From positions 1-64,000 of the forward strand of contig JADKFD010000014.1 in the NCBI GenBank assembly GCA_016717705.1: a DNA stretch of 64,000 nt. The letters run 5' to 3'. The notes under the pieces were generated by a model. The model saw nothing but the letters and a program-made list of their open reading frames with translations. It was not told the DNA's origin and ran no database searches. The first letter of the stretch is position 1. Each line of letters opens with the position of its first letter. This document shows, in pieces, positions 45,519-57,719 of the stretch. This DNA comes from Rhodanobacteraceae bacterium (GTDB lineage: Bacteria > Pseudomonadota > Gammaproteobacteria > Xanthomonadales > SZUA-5). Made by a program: the position numbers and the translations under genes.

Positions 45519-46076
45519 CGTCGTCGAGCATCAGCGCCATCTGCTTCAGCGCACGATTGAGTTTCATGCGAACGCCGTCGGCGCTCTGCCCGAGTTCGGC
45601 GGCGATCTCGGGAAAGGACATGCCGAACTCAAGCGCATCAGCACCAGTTCGCGGTATTCCGGCGCCAGGCTGGCGAGCGCCTGCTCGTAGGCGAGCACGC
45701 CCTCGCGACCGAGCGCCGCTTCCAGCGGCGAGTCCGGCAGTTGCGGCAGTTCCGCGAGGGTCTCGAAATCGACCCGCTGCGCCTGCGGATGCGCGCGCAG
45801 CGCGTCGCACAGCGCATGCGCCATCGCCGTGCGCACATAGCCGTAGAGCGCGCCCGCGTGCGCCGACTCGAAGCCCTCCAGCTTGCCGAGCACGCGCAGC
45901 AGCGCGGTCTGCACCAGGTCGGCGGTATCGGCGCTGCCGCGCAGGTTTGCCGGCAGCCGACCGCGCGCCCAGCGCCGCAACTGCGGCTCCAGGCGCGCGC
46001 ACAGCAACTCGCGCGCGGCCGCCTCGCCGCCGCGCAGGCGCCTCAGTAACACCGCGGTGGTGTGCTCGGCGCTCAC
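45508..46076 (-). CDS. ECF sigma factor, kinase-linked (sigma 2, frameshifted)
   Basis: An ECF-type sigma factor of about 190 residues. Region 2: ADTADLVQTALLRVLGKLEG and YGYVRTAMAHALCDALRA. Region 4: LASLAPEYRELVLMRL and, after the frame break, EFGMSFPEIAAELGQSADGV then RMKLNRALKQMALML. The break is at 45630-45632, where one G is missing (TTGAG for TTGGAG). The GTG at 46076 is preferred; another GTG at 46097 is in frame and no ribosome-binding site decides. A perfect 12-base palindrome, TGACGCGCGTCA, lies upstream at 46170-46181. It overlaps kinase 3 by 11 bases. Confidence 0.85.
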
Positions 46077-46207
46077 GCGCGCGCCGGTTGCCGGCACGAT
46101 TCGACGGCCATGCGGGTTCCATCGGACAGATCGGGATGCCCAGTCTGGGGGGATGATGCCGATATGCCTTGACGCGCGTCAGGCCGGCCCCGCAGCGCAT
46201 CCCGGCG

Positions 46208-47242
46208 TCACTCGAAGCCGTTGCCGAACAGGAAATCCGCCTCGTAGGCACCGCGATCGACCGCCGGACCGATCTGGCGCGGACGGCCGTCGAGATCGCG
46301 CGCACTGACGCCGCTGTTGAGGCCTGCATCGATGGCCGGCGAATCTCGGCGCAGACGCAGGTCGTTAAGCGGGTGGGCGAACCTCGGATCCACGTTCACG
46401 TTGTTGCTGCTGCCCGCGGCGTAGCTGCCGCAAGGGTGTTCGATGATGTTGTTGTTGAGCATGTGCTGGTCTCCCGAGATATCGCAGTACCCGGAAAAGA
46501 TCGGGTTGTTGTGGAAAATGTTGTTCCACGCAAACGATGCAGGGCTGGTGCTGAAATCGACCAAAAAGACCAGTCCGGAGGGCGAAACAAATCCATTGCG
46601 GGTCAGCGTGTTGTTGCTGAAGAGCACGGTGCCACCTGCTCCCGGCGCGAACACGGCACTGCCGTTCGCTGCCCAATTGTCGACGAACAGGTTGTTGCGC
46701 ACGGTGCGCTGCGCACCGGCGAGGTACAGCGCACCGCCGTTTACGGTGGCGCGGTTGTTCTCGAAAATCATGTGCTGGATGCTCGCCGGTCCGGAGTCGT
46801 GGATCGCCACGCCGCCACCGTTGCCGTAGAACAGCGAACTCAGGTTCTGGCGCCCGCCGCGGATCGTCAGCCAGCTCAGATGCGTTTCGCCGCTGCCCAC
46901 GCCGTTGCGATGGAACACGAGCCCCGCGCGTTGCTCTTCGCCATCGATGACACTCGCGGTCGCGTCGTAGCCGGGCAGGTCGCACTGACCGATCAACGGC
47001 AGCCATCCGCCGGAAATGGAAATGTTGTCGCCATGCGGAAACGTCTCGCGGAAGCCGTTGGGCGGCGGCGACGGGTAGACCCCTGGCCGCAAGCGGATGG
47101 TGTCGTTGCTGTCGGCGTTGCTCGCCGCAGTCTCGATGGCCGCCTGCAACTCCGCCGAATTCGACACGCAGAAGCTGGCGGCGACCAGCGGCATGGGAAG
47201 TGATGTCACCAGCAGCGACACGAGGTACACCATCCAGCGCAT
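46208..47242 (-). CDS. Secreted right-handed beta-helix protein with NGFE tail
   Basis: A 344-residue exported protein. Signal peptide MRWMVYLVSLLVTSLPMPLV, then parallel beta-helix text as in pectate-lyase-like and choice-of-anchor proteins: TIRGGRQNLSSLFYGNGGGV, FENNRATVNGGALYLAGAQ, FSNNTLTRNG, and the typical closing SPAIDAGLNSGVSARDLDGR then RGAYEADF. It ends FLFGNGFE directly before the stop. The start at 47242 gives the cleanest signal peptide; the frame is open to 47284. No catalytic residues seen. It is upstream of, and on the same strand as, the sigma 2-kinase 3 genes. Confidence 0.85.
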   Translation of the reverse strand: MRWMVYLVSLLVTSLPMPLVAASFCVSNSAELQAAIETAASNADSNDTIRLRPGVYPSPPPNGFRETFPHGDNISISGGWLPLIGQCDLPGYDATASVIDGEEQRAGLVFHRNGVGSGETHLSWLTIRGGRQNLSSLFYGNGGGVAIHDSGPASIQHMIFENNRATVNGGALYLAGAQRTVRNNLFVDNWAANGSAVFAPGAGGTVLFSNNTLTRNGFVSPSGLVFLVDFSTSPASFAWNNIFHNNPIFSGYCDISGDQHMLNNNIIEHPCGSYAAGSSNNVNVDPRFAHPLNDLRLRRDSPAIDAGLNSGVSARDLDGRPRQIGPAVDRGAYEADFLFGNGFE

Positions 47243-47315
47243 GACGAGTCTTCCCGCCGGGGCAGAGGGCCCGGCTTTGCCCACTCAACGGAGCGCGGCG
47301 GGAAAAGCGAACGCT

Positions 47316-47521
47316 CTACTCGAAACCATCGGCCAGCAGCGGTCCGCAATGCTCGATGACGCCAGGTTCGGCGAGTGCGCGCTGGCGAACCGTTGCAAGG
47401 CGCCAAGGTTCGCGGCAGCGAACCCGGCGCCTGTGTAGATCCGCATTCAACGGAGTGGCAAGGCACTTGCAGTGCGAACACGTCGTACCCGCCGATGATT
47501 TTGCCGTGCCGCACTGCATCC
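47316..47521 (-). pseudogene. Possible remnant of a secreted-protein gene ending LLADGFE
   Basis: In the 320-base gap before the lone FHA gene, a minus-strand frame ends VIEHCGPLLADGFE and a stop, the same C-terminal tail as the secreted proteins here. Upstream text is Arg/Cys-rich and changes character; a second frame in the same stretch reads IIGGYDVFALQVPCHSVECG, which looks more protein-like, so frame decay is likely. It may be a broken small gene; a chance match is possible. Confidence 0.3.
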
Positions 47522-47564
47522 GGATGGTTCCCGCATTACCCCTGGCACCGCCGGAGGCCGCAAC

Positions 47565-47900
47565 ATGAGCGCGGCCCGGCGTTCGGCGCCGTCGGGCTAC
47601 CGCGTGCGCGCGCTGGGCCTGGGCGGTGGCAGCGACTGGCTGATCGGCAACGGGCGCCACCGGCTGGGCCGCTCGGAACAGGCCGATCTGCGCCTGGCGC
47701 ACGCCACGGTGTCGCGGCTGCACGCCGAGGTGGAGGTCATCGAAGGAGGCGGCGTGGTGCTCACCGATCTCGATTCCACCAACGGCACCTGGCTCGGCGA
47801 GCGGCGAGTGACGCTGGTGGCGCTCAGCGGGGACTTCGACATCCGCCTGGGCGCGCTGTGCCTCGAGTTCCTGGTCGTCGACGCGCACGAGCCGCGCTGA
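47565..47900 (+). CDS. Small FHA domain protein
   Basis: A 111-residue protein that is almost only an FHA domain: HRLGRSEQADLRLAHATVSR, LHAEVEVIEGG, LTDLDSTNGTWLGERRV. FHA domains bind phospho-Thr, so this is a plausible reader of the nearby Ser/Thr kinases. There is no signal peptide. It is the first gene on the plus strand after the leftward signalling block. Confidence 0.88.
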   Translation: MSAARRSAPSGYRVRALGLGGGSDWLIGNGRHRLGRSEQADLRLAHATVSRLHAEVEVIEGGGVVLTDLDSTNGTWLGERRVTLVALSGDFDIRLGALCLEFLVVDAHEPR

Positions 47901-47920
47901 GCGTTCGCGATGGCGAACGC
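47901..47920 (+). terminator. Hairpin directly after the FHA gene
   Basis: A perfect 8-base stem (GCGTTCGC with GCGAACGC) and 4-base loop begins right after the stop codon. There is no T-run, so it is a weak or Rho-assisted stop at best. Confidence 0.35.
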
Positions 47921-48068
47921 CATGCCGGCGTGCGAGTGCGCATTGGCGAACCTGTCGCGCCCTATCGCTGCCCGCCGGAACCGCTGCGAGCCTTGTTTTC
48001 GCGGCTTTTCAACATTGGCACGCAGCGTGCAGAGCGGCTTGCGAACCACCACTCGACTGGAGACCCTC

Positions 48069-50336
48069 ATGTCACTGCGCCGTCATTTTCTCGCTGCCTC
48101 GCTGGCCTTGGCACTGGTCTCGCCAGGCATCCCACTTTCGGCCGAACCGTTCACCTTCCAGGGCTTCCTGGAGCAGAGCGGCAGCCCGCTCAACGGCAAT
48201 GCCAACCTCGCCTTCAAGCTCTACGACGCGCAGAGCGGCGGCACCCAGCAGGGCGCCACGATCACCGCCAACACCTATCCGGTGCTGGACGGCGTGTTCA
48301 CCATCGACCTCAACTTCGCCGGCGTGGCTTTCGCCGACGCCAACCGCTGGCTGCAGGTGGAAGTGAACGGCACGCCGATGGGCCCGCGCATCGAGATCCT
48401 GCCGGCGCCGGTGGCCGGCAGCGCCCGCGCGCTGCAGGGCCGCGGCGTCAGCGCCACGGCGCCGGCGAGCGGCCAGGTGCTGAAATGGAACGGCAGCGTC
48501 TGGGCGCCGGCGGCGGATGCCGGCGGCAGCAGCTACACCGCCGGGGCTGGACTGCTGCTCAACGGCACCGAGTTCAGCGCGAACGTCGGTGGCAGCGGCG
48601 CGGCGAACAGCGTGGCGCACAGCGATCACGGGCATTACGGTCAGGTGTTCACCGGTTCATCGGCCCTCCAGGGCTTGCATATCTCCCAGGGCAACAGCGA
48701 CACGGGGGCCACCGCGCTTTTCGCCATCGCGCAGTCCGCGACCGGTGTGACTAACGGCGTGGTGGGGGTCACCAATAGTTCGAGTTCCGCCGCCGTCGGC
48801 GTGCTTGGAAACGCAACCGCAACGAGCGGTCTGACGATCGGCGTCAGGGGATTTACTGCCAGCGACGCGGGATTCGGCGTGCGTGGCGAGGCTACCGCAA
48901 GTAGTGGAACGACTCACGGTGTCTGGGGCGAAAGCCTGAGCCCGACCGGTCGCGGCGTGCTCGGCTGGTCGAGAGCCACCAGTGGAGTCAATTACGGCCT
49001 CTACGGCCGCAGCGACAGCCCCGAAGGGAAGGGGGTGCTGGGCTGGAACGCGGCCACCACCGGTGCGACAGCCTACGGCGTCTGGGGCGAAGCGGCGAGC
49101 AACGCCGGACGCGCCGTGTTCGGTGACGCCACGGCCACCAGCGGCAACACCTTCGGCGTCTACGGCCGCGCGGCATCCACGTCCGGCACCGGGGTACGCG
49201 GTGACGCCAGTGCCACCAGCGGCGCCACCATCGGCGTCCACGGCAGCAGCGCCTCTCCGCTGGGGACCGGCGTCAAGGGCACCGGCCGCTACGGCGTCCT
49301 GGGCGAAGGACTCGAGTACGGCGTCGTGGGTTCAACCTCGGCCGATGGATTCACCAACGGCGTGTACGGTGTGACCAACCATTCGAGCGGTACCGGGCGC
49401 GGCGTGTATGGCTTGGCGGTATCGCCGACTGCATTCGGCGTGGTTGGCTTCAATGCGGCCGGCGCGGGCGCCGCCTACGGTGTCGTGGGCGAATCCGCTT
49501 CACCCGATGGCGTCGGCGTCTTGGGTGGCGGCGGCACGGGAGTGAGGGGCGTGACGGCCTTGGGAACTGGCACCGGCGTGCGCGCCGAGAACACCGCCAC
49601 GAGCGGAGCCGGCGGCGGGCATGCCCTGGAAGTCGTCGGCAACCTGCCCAGTGGCGACTCGATGACGGTCGACGCCAACGGTACCAGCAACGCCTGGGCG
49701 ATCCGTGCGCGCAGCGCGGGTACCAGTGTCCTGAACGCGGCGCTGACAACCGCAGGCGTCAGCGGCAGCACGATATCGGCGACGGTCAACTCGACCAGTG
49801 GTCGCGCCGGCCAGTTCATCAACTCGGCGCCGGGCGGCCAGGCCGCGCAGTTCATCGGCAATGTCGACGTCAGCGGCACCCTGAGCAAGGGCGGCGGCAG
49901 CTTCAAGATCGACCATCCGCTGGATCCGGCCAACAAGTACCTGCTGCACAGCTTCGTCGAATCGCCGGACATGATGAACGTCTACAACGGCAACATCACC
50001 ACCGACCGCAATGGTTACGCGACCGTCGAGTTGCCGGATTGGTTCGAGACGCTGAACCGCGATTTCCGCTACCAGCTCACGGTGATCGGCACCTTCGCCC
50101 AGGCCATCGTGTCACAGAAGGTTGCGCAGAACCGCTTCGAGATCCGCACCAATGTGCCGCAGGTGGAGGTGAGCTGGCAGGTCACCGGCATCCGCCAGGA
50201 CGCCTGGGCGGAAAAGAACCGCATCCCGGTCGAACTCGACAAGGCGCCGGCCGAGAAGGGTCGCTTCCTGCACCCCGAAGCGCACGGCCAGCTGGCCGAC
50301 AAGCGCATCGGCGCCGTCGCTGACACCAAGGAGTAA
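48069..50336 (+). CDS. Surface repeat protein, paralogue 1
   Basis: A 755-residue exported protein. Signal peptide MSLRRHFLAASLALALVSPG. A conserved head (FTFQGFLEQSGSPLNGNANL, VLDGVFTIDLNFAGVAFADA) is followed by about 400 residues of Gly-rich repeats of the form GVYGRAAS-x-G-x-GVRGDA, resembling trimeric fibre or YadA-head-like stalks. A conserved end has IDHPLDPANKYLLHSFVESP, ATVELPDWFETLNRDFRYQL and VSWQVTGIRQDAWA. The head and end are widespread in bacteria, but I know no function; an outer-surface fibre is likely. A near copy lies at 50782-52930. A GGAGA ribosome-binding site precedes the ATG. Confidence 0.85.
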   Translation: MSLRRHFLAASLALALVSPGIPLSAEPFTFQGFLEQSGSPLNGNANLAFKLYDAQSGGTQQGATITANTYPVLDGVFTIDLNFAGVAFADANRWLQVEVNGTPMGPRIEILPAPVAGSARALQGRGVSATAPASGQVLKWNGSVWAPAADAGGSSYTAGAGLLLNGTEFSANVGGSGAANSVAHSDHGHYGQVFTGSSALQGLHISQGNSDTGATALFAIAQSATGVTNGVVGVTNSSSSAAVGVLGNATATSGLTIGVRGFTASDAGFGVRGEATASSGTTHGVWGESLSPTGRGVLGWSRATSGVNYGLYGRSDSPEGKGVLGWNAATTGATAYGVWGEAASNAGRAVFGDATATSGNTFGVYGRAASTSGTGVRGDASATSGATIGVHGSSASPLGTGVKGTGRYGVLGEGLEYGVVGSTSADGFTNGVYGVTNHSSGTGRGVYGLAVSPTAFGVVGFNAAGAGAAYGVVGESASPDGVGVLGGGGTGVRGVTALGTGTGVRAENTATSGAGGGHALEVVGNLPSGDSMTVDANGTSNAWAIRARSAGTSVLNAALTTAGVSGSTISATVNSTSGRAGQFINSAPGGQAAQFIGNVDVSGTLSKGGGSFKIDHPLDPANKYLLHSFVESPDMMNVYNGNITTDRNGYATVELPDWFETLNRDFRYQLTVIGTFAQAIVSQKVAQNRFEIRTNVPQVEVSWQVTGIRQDAWAEKNRIPVELDKAPAEKGRFLHPEAHGQLADKRIGAVADTKE
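48150..48640 (+). repeat. 491-base duplicated head region, copy 1
   Basis: This stretch is repeated at 50863-51354 with only a few percent difference by eye, while the sequences after it diverge quickly. The second copy is one base longer, because of an extra G at 50883-50885. The near identity suggests recent duplication or gene conversion between the paralogues. Confidence 0.9.
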
Positions 50337-50339
50337 GCC

Positions 50340-50651
50340 ATGCCGCGCAAGACTCGACTACTCACGCTGGCGTTCGGCCTGGGCGCCCCGCTGCTGGCCG
50401 GCGCCGCCGGACCGCAGGCCCCGGCGCCGCAGACCGCGCCAGCCAACGCCACCCAGGGCGCCATCACCCTGACCCGCTGGACCATGGACGCCGGCGGCAC
50501 CACCAGCGCCGTCGGCGGTGCTTTCCGGCTCGGCGCCAGCATCGGCCAGCCGGAAGCAGCGCTGGTCAGCGGCGGCAGTTACCGCCTCAGCGCCGGCTTC
50601 TGGGTGCCCGAAAGCGGTGGCGATGGCCTGTTCGCCAATGGCTTCGAGTGA
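50340..50651 (+). CDS. Small secreted protein with NGFE tail
   Basis: A 103-residue exported protein that starts 3 bases after the surface-fibre stop and is surely co-translated. Signal peptide LLTLAFGLGAPLLAGAAG, then LTRWTMDAGGTTSAVGGAFR and LGASIGQPEAALVSGGSYRL, a short beta-rich unit often found next to surface repeat proteins, and the end GDGLFANGFE. It might cap or anchor the fibre; this is inference from position. Confidence 0.8.
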   Translation: MPRKTRLLTLAFGLGAPLLAGAAGPQAPAPQTAPANATQGAITLTRWTMDAGGTTSAVGGAFRLGASIGQPEAALVSGGSYRLSAGFWVPESGGDGLFANGFE

Positions 50652-50662
50652 CTCTCCGTCCC

Positions 50663-50743
50663 GTAGCCCGGGGTGCGCGCGCCTGCGCGTTGCCCGGGTA
50701 CTTGCCGCAAGCCCCCGGCGGCGAATCGCTGCGCGATACGCCA
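50663..50743. repeat. Copy D of the dispersed GTAGCCCGG repeat
   Basis: GTAGCCCGGGGTGCGCGCGC, then TTGCCCGGGTACTTGCCGCA and AAGCCCCCGGCGGCGAATCG. It shares CTTGCCGCAAGCC and the GAATCGCTGCGCGATAC end with copies A and C. It fills the gap between the small NGFE protein gene and the second surface paralogue. Confidence 0.65.
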
Positions 50744-50781
50744 CCCCACGCAAACGCCTGATCGACCCGCGGAGCACACCC

Positions 50782-52930
50782 ATGTCCCTCCATCGCAAAT
50801 TCCTCGTCCTCGCGCTGGCCATTGCCGCGGCCCTGCCGCTGGCGTCGGCGCAGGCTGAGCCGTTCACCTTCCAGGGCTTCCTGGGAGCAGAGCGGCAGCC
50901 CGCTCAACGGCAATGCCAACCTCGCCTTCAAGCTCTACGACGTGCAGAGCGGCGGCACCCAGCAGGGCGCCACGGTCAGCGCCAACAGCTATCCGGTGCT
51001 GGACGGCGTGTTCGCCATCGACCTCAACTTCGCCGGCGTGGCTTTCGCCGAGGCCAACCGCTGGCTGCAGGTGGAAGTGAACGGCACGCCGATGGGCCCG
51101 CGCATCGAGATCCTGCCGGCACCGGTGGCCGGCAGCGCCCGCGCGCTGCAGGGCCGCGGCGTCAGCGCCACCGCGCCGTCGAGCGGCCAGGTGCTGAAGT
51201 GGAACGGCAGCGCCTGGGCGCCGGCAGCGGATGCCGGTGGCAGCAGCTACACCGCAGGACCCGGGCTGCTGCTCAACGGCACCGAGTTCAGCGCCAGTTT
51301 CGGTGGCAGCGGGGCCGCGAACAGCGTGGCGCGCAGCGATCATGGTCATTACGGAAACAGCTGGTCAGGCAGCAGCGCGCTGTTTGCCCTGTGGCTGGAG
51401 AACAACAATCCAGCGTCCGGCGCGGCGGCGGTGTTCGCGAAGTTCGACAATCCGGCCTCGACCGATGGTGTGGGGCTGCGCGCCGAGACCAACGCGACCG
51501 ATGGAATTGGAGTCTACGGTGTCGGCACCGAGGGCGTGCGCGGTCTGTCCGTGGCCGGAGCGAACGGCAGGGGAGTGTTCGGCTGGCGCGATCTGCCCGG
51601 CGGGGTCGGTGTCGACGGCTTTGCGAACGGCGACGCCACCACCGTCGGCGTCAGAGGCACCACCAATGCCGCCGGCGGAACCGCGATTTACGGTGTCAAT
51701 GAGAGCGACGGAAGCGGCGTCGGCGTCGGTGTCCTCGGCCGCAGCCGCAACATTGGTGGCATCGGCGTGCACGGCGATGCGAGCGCCATCAGTGGCACCA
51801 ATGTCGGGGTGCTCGGCACCACTACGGCGACCAACGGAACGGGTGTGCGCGGGACCAGTGGCGGTGTCGGTGTCGCCGGCGAGGGCGTCTTCCAGGGCAC
51901 TTCGGGCATAGCGAGCGGCAACCAGGGCATCGGCGTGCTGGGACGAGCGATCCATGACACCGGGCCGGTCACCGGCGTTCGCGGCGAGGTGTATTCGCCG
52001 CTCGGCGTGGCCCTCGAAGCCGTGCACAACGCCACCACCGGCCAGCCGAAGGCGTTGGTCGCGGGGACCTACGCTCCCGGCGGGACAGCGATCCATGCCA
52101 GCGGCACGGATGCCGGCGGTATCGGCGTCAGGGCACAAACCACAGGGACCGGTCCAGCCATCGTGGCCGAGAACTTCGGCACGACGGGCCTCGCCACGGC
52201 GCTGCGTGCGGTGGGCGGCAGCCCGAACGGAACGACTTCGGTGTTCGAGGCTACCGGCGGTGTCGGCGCCTGGGCGATCGAGGCGCGCACGTCGGGAAAC
52301 ACGGGGCTCGGTGTCTATGCGAAGGTGAACAACGCCAGCGCCGGCACCTCTGCCGCCGCCGTGCTCGGCGAGGTCAACTCGGCCAATGCGGTCGCCATCC
52401 GCGGCGTCAACTCGGTGAGCGGCGGCCTCGCCGGCCGCTTCGAGGGCAACGTCAATGTCACCGGCACCCTGAGCGCAACCACCAAGCTGTTCCGCATCGA
52501 TCACCCGCTCGACCCGGCCAACCGCTACCTGCAGCACATCGCGATCGAGTCCGACGAGATGGCCAATATCTACAGCGGCAATGTGGTCACTGACGCGAAG
52601 GGCTACGCGCGCGTCGATCTGCCCGCATGGTTCGAAGCGCTGAACCGCGATTTCCGCTACCAGCTCGCCGTGATCGGCAGCTTCGCCCGCGCGATGGTGG
52701 CCGAGGAAGTGGCCGGCAACCGCTTCGCGATCCGCACCGACGAACCGAACACCAAGGTGAGCTGGCAGGTCACCGGCATCCGCCAGGACGCCTGGGCAGA
52801 GCGCAACCGAATCCCGGTGGAACTGGACAAGGCGCAGGCCGAGCGCGGCAAGTACCTGCACCCGGAAGCGCACGGCGCGCCCGCCGACAAGCGCATCGGC
52901 GTCGGCGATCAGGCCAAGCCGGCGCGCTGA
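50782..52930 (+). CDS. Surface repeat protein, paralogue 2 (frameshifted)
   Basis: An exported protein of about 715 residues with the same layout as the one at 48069: signal peptide MSLHRKFLVLALAIAAALPL, head FTFQGFLEQSGSPLNGNANL, Gly-rich repeats, and the end IDHPLDPANRYLQHIAIESD ... VSWQVTGIRQDAWA. The frame breaks at 50883-50885, where CTGGGAGCAG stands for CTGGAGCAG of the paralogue; one extra G. The comparison shows this break is an insertion. The middle repeats differ strongly from those of paralogue 1. It is followed 82 bases later by the subtilase gene. Confidence 0.87.
50863..51354 (+). repeat. 492-base duplicated head region, copy 2
   Basis: Near-identical partner of 48150-48640, one base longer owing to the extra G at 50883-50885. 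Confidence 0.9.
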
Positions 52931-53012
52931 AGGCCTGTCGTAGTCCAACCACCCATCGTCCTGCCCATAGAACACCGTCCGTGCCAGTCCGGCCAACCCA
53001 GGGAGCCCATCG

Positions 53013-56816
<3,804 letters not shown>

Positions 56817-56855
56817 CGGCACTGGCCGGTCCGACACCTTCTGCCGGAGACATCC

Positions 56856-57719
56856 ATGCACCGCACTTTCCTCGTTTCACTGCTGGCCACACTGCTGCTG
56901 TGGCTGGCGCCGGCGCGGCCCTTGACGGCAGCGCCGATGCCGACGCTGGACGCCGAGATGGTCGCCGGCGCGCAGATGCGCCTGCCGCGCGGCTGGCAGC
57001 GCGCCCAGGACGACTACAGCCTGGTGCTGACCGAGAACCCGCGCGATCCGGAGTCGGCGGTGGCGGCGCTGTTCGCGGTGCAAGGCCAGCCCGGGCAGCG
57101 CATCGAGGTCGGCCAGGTGGCCGACACGATCCTCGCCGGCCTGGATCTCGAGGCCAACCAGATCCGTGCGCAACTCATTGAATCGCGCACCCGGCAGGGC
57201 GCGCTGTATCGCCTGCACCGGCTGGACAAGCGTGGCCGCAGCGGCTACCTGGTCAGCTACACCAACGCCGATTCGCGCAGCGGCGCGGTGGTTCACCTGC
57301 TGTTCTCTGCGCTCGACCAGCGCTTCGTGGAACTCGGCGGCCCGCTGTTTCCGCTGGTGGTCTACGGCGGTCTGCCGCCGACCGCGCTGGACGAGTTGCG
57401 CCGCGACACCGCCCCGGTGGCGCACGTCGGCACGTGCGCGCAGGCCGACGACTACGGCCGTTGCGTCGCCGGCCAGCACTTCGGCGGCAGCGCCGCGCAG
57501 GCAGCGGCGCGCAGCCTCAGCGACGCCGTCAGCGACCGCTGCCAGCAGCGCCTGCGCGCCGCGCGCACCGCCGCCGACCTCGCCGCCGCGCAGGCCGCAT
57601 GCAAGGAGGAAGCCGCGCTCGCCAGCCAGATCTCGCGCATGAGCCACGAGAGCATGATGAAGACCATCTACAACCTGGACAGCGGCTGGTGTTACCGCGG
57701 CGAGGACGGCTGCGACTGA
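56856..57719 (+). CDS. Secreted protein of unknown function
   Basis: A 287-residue protein with a signal peptide (FLVSLLATLLLWLAPARPLT). The body has an alpha/beta outline (RLPRGWQRAQDDYSLVLTEN, SGYLVSYTNADSRSGAVVHL) like small periplasmic stress proteins; the C-terminal third is helical and Cys-containing (six Cys, with the end SGWCYRGEDGCD), probably disulphide-bonded. It starts 39 bases after the protease stop and is probably in the same transcript. No family recognised. Confidence 0.65.
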   Translation: MHRTFLVSLLATLLLWLAPARPLTAAPMPTLDAEMVAGAQMRLPRGWQRAQDDYSLVLTENPRDPESAVAALFAVQGQPGQRIEVGQVADTILAGLDLEANQIRAQLIESRTRQGALYRLHRLDKRGRSGYLVSYTNADSRSGAVVHLLFSALDQRFVELGGPLFPLVVYGGLPPTALDELRRDTAPVAHVGTCAQADDYGRCVAGQHFGGSAAQAAARSLSDAVSDRCQQRLRAARTAADLAAAQAACKEEAALASQISRMSHESMMKTIYNLDSGWCYRGEDGCD

